The position numbers and the translations under genes were made by a program. Below, piece after piece: positions 34,961 through 39,778 of a DNA stretch of 39,778 nt (position 1 is its first letter; every line of letters starts with the position of its first letter). The DNA is from Gemmataceae bacterium (GTDB lineage Bacteria > Planctomycetota > Planctomycetia > Gemmatales > Gemmataceae), in NCBI GenBank assembly GCA_019752375.1, contig JAIEMG010000029.1:1-39778 (forward strand). The letters run 5' to 3'. Under the pieces are notes generated by a model. The model did not search any database and had not been told where the DNA came from. It saw nothing but the letters and a program-made list of their open reading frames with translations.

Positions 34961-35590
34961 ATGTTGAGCAACTGGAGATCACTAGGCCTCCCCATCCTTT
35001 TGGTTTCGGCCATGGCTACTCCGACGCTCGCCCCCGCTCAGGGCAAAGTGGAGGGCGGTACTTCCAAGGAGTTTGAACAACTCGACAAGACGCTCAAGGA
35101 ACTTGGCAAGGCCATTGCCGACGACGTCAATGCCTTGCGCACCGACGTGAAGCTCTTGACCCAGAAGACGCAAGGCGACATCGAAGCCTTGAAGAAGCAA
35201 GTCGCCGAACTGAAGAGCGACGTCGAAGCGATGAAGAAGACCACGCCAAGCACTGGCAGCGCCGGCAAGGAGATGGAAGACCTCCGCCAGCAGATCAGCC
35301 GGCTTCAGCAATCCGTCGATGCCCTCCGCTCGCAAATGAACAGCGGTACGCGCGTCTCCGCCTTTCCGCCCAGCGGCGCCACGGGCCGTGTGCGGCTGGT
35401 GAATGAAACTCCGGAGGCCGTCGACGTTGTCCTCAATGGGGTCGTCTATAGCGTGGCGCCCTTCGTGACGCGCGAACTGACGGTCCCGGCCGGCACGTTC
35501 GCCTATCGGGTGGTCAGCCGCCAGGGCGCCGACCAACCACGAGCACTGAACGCGAACGAGACGTTCACAGTCACCGTTCACCCTCGCTAA
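34961..35590 (+). CDS. Exported coiled-coil protein, unknown
   Basis: 209 residues from ATG 34961 (CAGGAG 8 nt upstream). Signal peptide about 1-25 (WRSLGLPILLVSAMATPTLAPAQ, broken here as LPILLVSAMATPTLAPAQ). Residues about 30-120 are a long coiled coil with heptad-like L/V/A spacing (LDKTLKELGKAIADDV, ALKKQVAELKSDVEAM, LRQQISRLQQSVDALRSQM). A compact C-terminal domain (about 135-209) has two beta-strand-like segments, GRVRLVNETPEAVDVVLNGVVY and TRELTVPAGTFAYRVVS. It probably acts in the periplasm as a spacer or tether. A large palindrome follows the stop. Function unknown. Confidence 0.6.
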   Translation: MLSNWRSLGLPILLVSAMATPTLAPAQGKVEGGTSKEFEQLDKTLKELGKAIADDVNALRTDVKLLTQKTQGDIEALKKQVAELKSDVEAMKKTTPSTGSAGKEMEDLRQQISRLQQSVDALRSQMNSGTRVSAFPPSGATGRVRLVNETPEAVDVVLNGVVYSVAPFVTRELTVPAGTFAYRVVSRQGADQPRALNANETFTVTVHPR

Positions 35591-35604
35591 CAAGCGTTCA
35601 TTCC

Positions 35605-35691
35605 TGGCGAGCCGGGAGCGTGAGCGACCGGAGTTCTTCAAGGGCTTGACGCTCTTGAAGAACTCCGGTCGCTCACGCTCCCGGCTCGCCA
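35605..35691. repeat. Perfect 38-bp palindrome upstream of cmk
   Basis: Arms 35605-35642 and 35654-35691 are perfect reverse complements with an 11-nt loop. The arm contains GCGTGAGC (35618-35625), relating it to the palindromes at 9912 and 16950. It lies in the gap between the coiled-coil gene and cmk, 30 nt before the cmk ATG, so transcripts of cmk would carry it if they start upstream. Confidence 0.92.
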
Positions 35692-35720
35692 AACGCACTC
35701 CGGCTCGCCGAACTATTCCC

Positions 35721-36392
35721 ATGATCGTCACCATCGATGGCCCCGCCGGCGCCGGCAAGAGCAGTGCCGCTCGCGGTCTGGCGCAGCGCCTCGGCTTCGA
35801 GTTCCTCGATACCGGCGCAATGTATCGCGCTGTCACACTGGCCGCCCTGCGTGCAGGCGTCGACTGCTCTGATCAGGATGCGCTCACCGTGTTGATGGGC
35901 GGCCTTGAATTGAACATGCCGCCCGGACAGGTCATCCTCAACGGCGAAGACGTGACCAGCCTGATCCGTAGCACCGAGGTGACCGCAGCGTCCGGAGCGA
36001 TAGCCAGCAGTGCAGTGGTTCGCCGGCAGCTGGTGGCGATGCAGCGGCGCATCGCGGCGGGACGCAGCATCGTCTGCGAGGGCCGGGACCAGGGCACCAT
36101 TGTCTTTCCCGACGCTGCATGTAAGTTCTTCCTCGTGGCGAACCCGGTCGAGAGAGCCCGGCGCCGGCAACGAGAGTTGGAAGCACGCGGCGATTCGGTC
36201 TCATTGGAGGACGTGCTCTTAGCGCAGGAAGCGCGAGACCGGCGCGACGCCGCCCGCGACCTGGCGCCAATGGTGCCCGCGGCCGACGCGATCTTGCTGG
36301 ACACGACTCACCTCTCCCTGGACGAGGTCATCCGCCGCATGGAATCCGAGGTGCGCCGATGCGGTGGCTCGTCTGGCTCTGGTACGAACTGA
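35721..36392 (+). CDS. cmk: Cytidylate kinase
   Basis: 223 residues, the normal size. It phosphorylates CMP and dCMP with ATP. The P-loop GPAGAGKSSAARGLAQRLGF is at residues 7-26, followed by FLDTGAMYRAVTLAALRAGV, the family substrate segment. CEGRDQGTIVFPDAACKFFLVA is the C-R-D-x-G-T block (usually GRDIGT), and ARRRQRELEARGD is the lid with arginines. The ATG at 35721 is chosen by family start; the in-frame upstream sequence comes from the palindrome. No strong ribosome site. Its last 34 nt overlap plsC, implying translational coupling; cmk-plsC pairs are common. Confidence 0.96.
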   Translation: MIVTIDGPAGAGKSSAARGLAQRLGFEFLDTGAMYRAVTLAALRAGVDCSDQDALTVLMGGLELNMPPGQVILNGEDVTSLIRSTEVTAASGAIASSAVVRRQLVAMQRRIAAGRSIVCEGRDQGTIVFPDAACKFFLVANPVERARRRQRELEARGDSVSLEDVLLAQEARDRRDAARDLAPMVPAADAILLDTTHLSLDEVIRRMESEVRRCGGSSGSGTN

Positions 36393-37018
36393 CTTTCTTG
36401 ACCACCCTCTTTGGAATGACGTTCGGCTTCAGTCTGCGAATCCGCGGCCGGCAGCACGTTCCGCTTCATGGTCCCGTCCTCCTCATCGCTAACCATCAGA
36501 GCTTCCTGGACCCGGTCCTGGTCGGGTTGTCGTCGCCGCGTCACTTGATTTTTCTGGCCCGCAAGACGCTGTTCAAGCATCGCGCCTTCGCGGGACTCAT
36601 TCGCAGCCTCAATGCAGTACCCATCGATCAGGAAGGCATCGGCGTGGAAGGAATCCGGATGATCCTGGAGCAGCTGCGCCGGGGCCGCGCGGTGCTGGTC
36701 TTTCCGGAAGGCGAGCGGACGCTGGGCGGCGTGATGCATCGCTTGAAGCCCGGCATTCACTTGCTCATCAAGCGGGTGCAAGCCCCGATTGTGCCCGTGG
36801 GCATCGCGGGGGCACATGCGGCTTGGGCGCGCGGCACGCCGTTCCCGATCCCAGCGCCATTGTTCCTCTCGGCCTCGCATCGGACGGTGGCACTCTCCGT
36901 CGGTCCGGCCATCGATGGCAAGCGCTTCGTTGGCGTGCCGCGCGAGCAGGTGCTCGACGAGCTCTTTCAGGCGATGCAGCGCGAACATGAAAATGCCGAG
37001 CACCTGCGCCGCAAGTAA
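36359..37018 (+). CDS. plsC: 1-acyl-sn-glycerol-3-phosphate acyltransferase
   Basis: 219 residues, typical PlsC length. It adds the second acyl chain to lysophosphatidic acid at the inner membrane. N-terminal membrane-contact helix (LVWLWYELTFLTTLFGMTFG). Catalytic NHQSFLD (N45, H46, D51, the NHx4D motif), acceptor-binding FPEGERT (115-121) and VPVGIAGAH. The start overlaps the end of cmk by 34 nt and has GAGG 7 nt upstream. Intact. Could act on phospholipid or, less likely, another lysolipid. Confidence 0.94.
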   Translation: MRWLVWLWYELTFLTTLFGMTFGFSLRIRGRQHVPLHGPVLLIANHQSFLDPVLVGLSSPRHLIFLARKTLFKHRAFAGLIRSLNAVPIDQEGIGVEGIRMILEQLRRGRAVLVFPEGERTLGGVMHRLKPGIHLLIKRVQAPIVPVGIAGAHAAWARGTPFPIPAPLFLSASHRTVALSVGPAIDGKRFVGVPREQVLDELFQAMQREHENAEHLRRK

Positions 37019-37034
37019 CGCAGTGAGAATGTCC

Positions 37035-37063
37035 TTGACCACCATTCCGCAACCGCTTAGCAT
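37035..37063 (+). promoter_or_regulatory. Promoter for the exported Cys-rich/redox group
   Basis: TTGACC (37035-37040), 17-nt spacer, TAGCAT (37058-37063), 24 nt before the ATG at 37087. AGGAAAG gives the ribosome site. Confidence 0.5.
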
Positions 37064-37086
37064 GCAGCGCAACAGGAAAGTCTCTC

Positions 37087-37683
37087 ATGAACGTGCGGCG
37101 GTTGCTTCGACAACATGGTCCCCGCCTTCGCCGTGGCCTCGTCATCACCGTGGCCTTGGCAGCGTACCTCACCTCCGCGCTGGGCATCCCCCTTCCCGTT
37201 CCGACCGCTCAGGACGTCAGCCAGCCGTTCCCATGCCAGGGGCACGCGTGCGGGTGTCGATCCGCCGACCAATGCTGGCAACAATGTTGCTGCTATTCGC
37301 CGGAAGAGAAGCTCTCTTGGGCGAAGGATCACCATGTCGAGCCGCCTGCGCATGTGAACCAAGAAGCAGCCGATGGCTGGAACGCCCCGCGTCTGCGCGA
37401 TCAGGAGCCCGCCAAGAAATCGTGCTGCTCCGCCCACGCAGAGACGAACCGTCACGAACAGTCCGCGGCACCGACCTGCGAGAAGACGAACTGGGTGATG
37501 GGTATGTCTGCCCGTCACTGCCAGGGCCTTGGTGAGCTGTGGACGGCGCTGGCAGCGGCCCTGCCGCCGCCCGCGGTCGTTCAGTGGAATTACGATTGGA
37601 GTGGGGACTCGTGGCTGCAGTCCGCCGATGCAGTCCTGCTCTGCCTCTCGTCCGCGCCAACATCTCCCCCGCCTCGAAGCTGA
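37087..37683 (+). CDS. Exported Cys-rich protein, unknown
   Basis: 198 residues. Signal-anchor-like N-terminus RRGLVITVALAAYLTSALGI (about 15-34), then a Cys cluster around 45-75: PFPCQGHACGCRSADQCWQQ followed by CCCYSPEEKLSWA, eight Cys in about 25 residues. A second Cys/His set follows (SCCSAHAETNRHEQSA, TCEKTN). The Cys and His pattern looks suited to metal (copper or zinc) binding or to disulfides. I recall the CGCxxAxxCW-xxCCC phrase as recurrent in planctomycete exported proteins of unknown role. The C-terminal part (about 130-198) has no motif. Likely first gene of the four-gene exported group. Confidence 0.7.
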   Translation: MNVRRLLRQHGPRLRRGLVITVALAAYLTSALGIPLPVPTAQDVSQPFPCQGHACGCRSADQCWQQCCCYSPEEKLSWAKDHHVEPPAHVNQEAADGWNAPRLRDQEPAKKSCCSAHAETNRHEQSAAPTCEKTNWVMGMSARHCQGLGELWTALAAALPPPAVVQWNYDWSGDSWLQSADAVLLCLSSAPTSPPPRS

Positions 37684-37804
37684 TTCAGCCTTACCGCTCT
37701 CCCAGAATCCGATTGCGCGATCATTGACGCTGCCGCGTGAAGCCGTGTCGTGGCTTTGGCGCCGGTTGGTTCGATTCAATCTCCGAATTCGGAAGAGGTG
37801 CGTC

Positions 37805-38329
37805 ATGGCCTCGATTCCGCGTGGCTGGATGGCCGTGCGTTGCGTGCTGGTTGCCGCCATTTTCGGGATCGGCAGCCGATCGCTGGCCGACGAACTGGAA
37901 ATCGGCCTGGGAGTCGAACGCGGCACGATCGTCAAAGTCCAGGCGACATACGCGAACGACAAGCCGGCAATCGGCGTGAAGGTCGCCTTGGTGGATGCGA
38001 AGAAGGCCACCGTGGGGAGCGGCAAGATCAATGCCGATGGCGAATGGTCCTGGCCCGCGCCCGGACCTGGCGTCTACGAAGTTGTGTTCGATCCTGGCAC
38101 CGGCGACAAGGACGTCATTCGGCACTCCATCGAGGTCAAAGGCGCGGTGCTGCCCTCGCCCGATCCGGAGGTGGAGCGGGTGAAATGCCCGATCTGCCCG
38201 GTGACGCCGCCCCGATCCACCGCGAGGGCCGACGCGAAATGCCCGTTCGCCGATGGCATCGCCTGTTTTCTGGGACTGGCGAGCATTGGATTTTACGGCA
38301 TCGGCTTCTGGTGGCTGCGGCTTCGTTAG
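37805..38329 (+). CDS. Membrane protein with carboxypeptidase-regulatory-like domain
   Basis: 174 residues from ATG 37805 (AGAGG 6 nt upstream). Signal peptide about 1-28 (VLVAAIFGIGSRSLA). A single beta-sandwich domain follows (about 35-115): VKVQATYANDKPAIGVKVALVD...GKINADGEWSWPAPGPGVYEVVF is the carboxypeptidase-regulatory/CNA-B type pattern. CPICP and a further Cys pair (about 128-150) precede a C-terminal transmembrane helix (FLGLASIGFYGIGFWWLRLR). It would face the periplasm. In other planctomycetes I associate such proteins with metal-uptake genes; here there is no transporter gene near. 121 nt after the Cys-rich gene; the redoxin starts 23 nt on. Confidence 0.65.
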   Translation: MASIPRGWMAVRCVLVAAIFGIGSRSLADELEIGLGVERGTIVKVQATYANDKPAIGVKVALVDAKKATVGSGKINADGEWSWPAPGPGVYEVVFDPGTGDKDVIRHSIEVKGAVLPSPDPEVERVKCPICPVTPPRSTARADAKCPFADGIACFLGLASIGFYGIGFWWLRLR

Positions 38330-38352
38330 TAGAGAGAAACTTGCAGGAACGA

Positions 38353-39126
38353 ATGATGGACGGTCCCACACCGGCAACGAACCCGACCACTCCGCCAGCT
38401 GCGTCGCCGCGCCCGCTGGGGAAGATCGTGTTCGTTTGCGCCCTGCTGGCCGCCGGCCTGACGCTGATCGCCTGGACGGCCGTTCGCCACTTCCGTCCGG
38501 CGCGAGACCCGGAGGACAACGTCGGCCAACAAGCGCTCGACCATCTGAAGAAGCACAAGGTGCCGCTGTCCGGGTCGCTGGAAACACTGCTGAAGGACAC
38601 CAAGCGTGCTCCCGAGAAATTCTTGGTGCTGACGCAGGACCACCCGCTCCTCGCTCAGCAGGCCCCGGACTTCGCTCTGTCCGCCGTGGACGGCAAGACC
38701 TGGAAGCTGAGTGAGCGCCTCAAGGACGGGCCGGTGATCGTCGTCTTCTACTTTGGCTATCACTGCAATCACTGCGTTCGCCAGCTGTTCGACGTGAATG
38801 AGGACGTGCGCTACTTTCAGGAACTGGGCGCTCAGCTCGTTGCCGTCAGCGCCGACGCGCCCGAATCGACGCGTGAGCGTCTACGCCAGTTCGGCAAGTT
38901 CCAGTTTCCCGTGCTGTCCGATCCCGACAACAAGGTGGCACAATCGTATCGGGTCTACAGCCCGGGTGACGGCAAGAAGGAAGCCACGCTGCTGCACGGC
39001 ACCTTCGTGATTGGCACGGATGGTCTGGTCCAGTGGGCGAACGTGGGGGACGAGCCGTTTACCGGTAATCGAACGCTGCTTTTTCAGGTGGCGAAGCTGG
39101 AAGGGCGTTTGTCGGCGGGGCCGTGA
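38353..39126 (+). CDS. Membrane-anchored redoxin (AhpC/TSA-type)
   Basis: 257 residues. N-terminal Pro-rich tail, then one transmembrane helix (about 24-44, IVFVCALLAAGLTLIAWTAV), so the catalytic domain faces the periplasm. After a linker the peroxiredoxin/redoxin fold runs from QQAPDFALSAVDGKTWKLSE. The active site is FYFGYHCNHCVRQL, C138 and C141, a CxxC variant as in TlpA-like or BCP-like thiol proteins. SADAPESTRERLRQFGKFQFPVLSDPDNKVAQSYRVY is typical peroxiredoxin sequence. ATG 38353 or 38356 (AGGA 4 or 7 nt upstream). Likely role: thiol-disulfide exchange or peroxide reduction outside the cytoplasm. Confidence 0.82.
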   Translation: MMDGPTPATNPTTPPAASPRPLGKIVFVCALLAAGLTLIAWTAVRHFRPARDPEDNVGQQALDHLKKHKVPLSGSLETLLKDTKRAPEKFLVLTQDHPLLAQQAPDFALSAVDGKTWKLSERLKDGPVIVVFYFGYHCNHCVRQLFDVNEDVRYFQELGAQLVAVSADAPESTRERLRQFGKFQFPVLSDPDNKVAQSYRVYSPGDGKKEATLLHGTFVIGTDGLVQWANVGDEPFTGNRTLLFQVAKLEGRLSAGP

Positions 39127-39235
39127 TTTGGGGAGTGTCGGTGCCGTGGACGGCCCTCCCGGCATCGTGGGGATAGCTCGGCCGTGCTGGAAGGTCTGGT
39201 GCGGCTTGCGAAGTACTCACAAGGAGATGTGGACG

Positions 39236-39655
39236 ATGTTTCAATTCTCGCGGTTCGTTGTGGGGTTGGCGCTGCTGGCGACTCTCGCCTTCGCGTTGCC
39301 CTCCAGCGCGGAAGACGACAAGGACCCGTCGATCAAGGAGATCATGACCAAGGCCCACAAGGGTGGCGACGCCATCCTGGGCAAGATCGGCAAAGACCTG
39401 GCCGCCAAGGAACCCGACTGGGCTGATGTGACCAAGCTGAGCAAGGAACTGGTCGGCCTGGGCGCTTCGCTCGCCAAGAACAAGCCGACGAAGGGCGAGC
39501 AGGAATCCTGGGACAAGCTAACCAAGAGCTACAACGAGAGCGCCAAGGCCCTGCTGGCCGCGGCGGAGAAGAAGGAGACGAAGGACGCGAAGGAAGCCCA
39601 CAAGAAGTTGAGCGGCTCGTGCAAGGGCTGTCACGACGCACACAAGGGCAAGTAG
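39236..39655 (+). CDS. Small periplasmic c-type cytochrome
   Basis: 139 residues from ATG 39236 (AAGGAG 9 nt upstream). Signal peptide about 1-25 (FVVGLALLATLAFALPSSA). Helical body (about 30-120), rich in Lys/Ala, with the heme-c site GSCKGCH near the C-terminus (C129, C132, H133). A C-terminal CxxCH on a four-helix-type body is the arrangement of class II (c'/c-556) cytochromes. Last gene of the exported group with the redoxin; 110 nt gap before it. It may shuttle electrons to or from the redoxin or a peroxidase; partner unknown. Confidence 0.8.
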   Translation: MFQFSRFVVGLALLATLAFALPSSAEDDKDPSIKEIMTKAHKGGDAILGKIGKDLAAKEPDWADVTKLSKELVGLGASLAKNKPTKGEQESWDKLTKSYNESAKALLAAAEKKETKDAKEAHKKLSGSCKGCHDAHKGK

Positions 39656-39778
39656 CGACGACGCCGCGAGCCGCCGGGCCGGGCGGCTTGCAGCATCGAT
39701 CTAGTAGTACAGCGCAACGAACTATCCGGTTTTCCGCAAATGTTTTTGCCGGGCCGCGGCGTGACACTCGCGGGCGAT
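39656..39778. other. Window end, no gene recognised
   Basis: 123 nt after the cytochrome stop. No gene or clear element; the T-rich stretch near 39729-39750 is too short to interpret, and the next gene probably starts outside the window. Confidence 0.4.

Noticed and set aside
39656..39778. End of an insertion sequence at the window edge
   Set aside because: No terminal inverted repeat or transposase sequence can be shown in 123 nt.

Overview
The window looks like a high-GC chromosomal segment of a planctomycete, most likely from the Gemmata-type (Gemmataceae) branch. This rests on gene style and on long intergenic palindromes such as those around 9912 and 14184, not on a marker gene. All genes appear to be normal chromosomal cargo. 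I found no tRNA, rRNA, CRISPR array, prophage or intact insertion sequence.

Left arm (55-9185, minus strand): a lipid A / inner-core LPS cluster. In transcription order it holds lpxK, a deoxyhypusine-synthase-like protein of unknown function, bifunctional hldE, waaF, a protein with two tandem LPS-kinase-like domains, a single-domain LPS kinase and a WaaG-like glycosyltransferase. A good promoter (TTGACA-N18-TATAAC) precedes lpxK. The lpxK reading frame seems to begin at a non-canonical ATC. Between the last two genes lies a nested palindrome flanked by two inverted arrays of a degenerate purine hexamer.

9382-11409 (plus): thiol peroxidase tpx, then an exported Cys/Tyr-rich protein with a roughly 12-residue repeat. 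11736-16937 (plus): the translation cluster infC-rpmI-rplT-pheS-pheT. infC has a strong Shine-Dalgarno in front of an ATC start, and a promoter plus intrinsic terminator sits between infC and rpmI, suggesting attenuation of the two ribosomal protein genes.

17039-25830: a 1171-residue membrane protein of unknown function, a convergent POT-family transporter with a large non-membrane insert, an exported thioredoxin-like protein interrupted by an in-frame TGA, a zinc-ribbon membrane protein, a methyltransferase-like protein and an orphan anti-sigma-like membrane protein. The TGA gene (22945-23880) is the most striking item: the same frame stays coding for 239 codons beyond the TGA, and a 9-bp stem with an 11-nt GU-containing loop starts 6 nt after it. 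It is a strong candidate for an undescribed selenoprotein with a bacterial SECIS.

25996-36392: cobalamin-dependent methionine synthase metH, a zeta-toxin-like kinase overlapping a small partner gene, two small membrane proteins (one TM2), a MazG-like pyrophosphohydrolase, a DUF11-repeat exported protein, a rimI-like acetyltransferase, an exported coiled-coil protein and cmk. plsC (36359-37018) overlaps cmk.

37087-39655: a likely co-transcribed exported group. It contains a Cys-rich protein, a membrane protein with a carboxypeptidase-regulatory-like domain, a membrane-anchored CxxC redoxin and a small c-type cytochrome, suggesting a periplasmic redox or metal-handling function.
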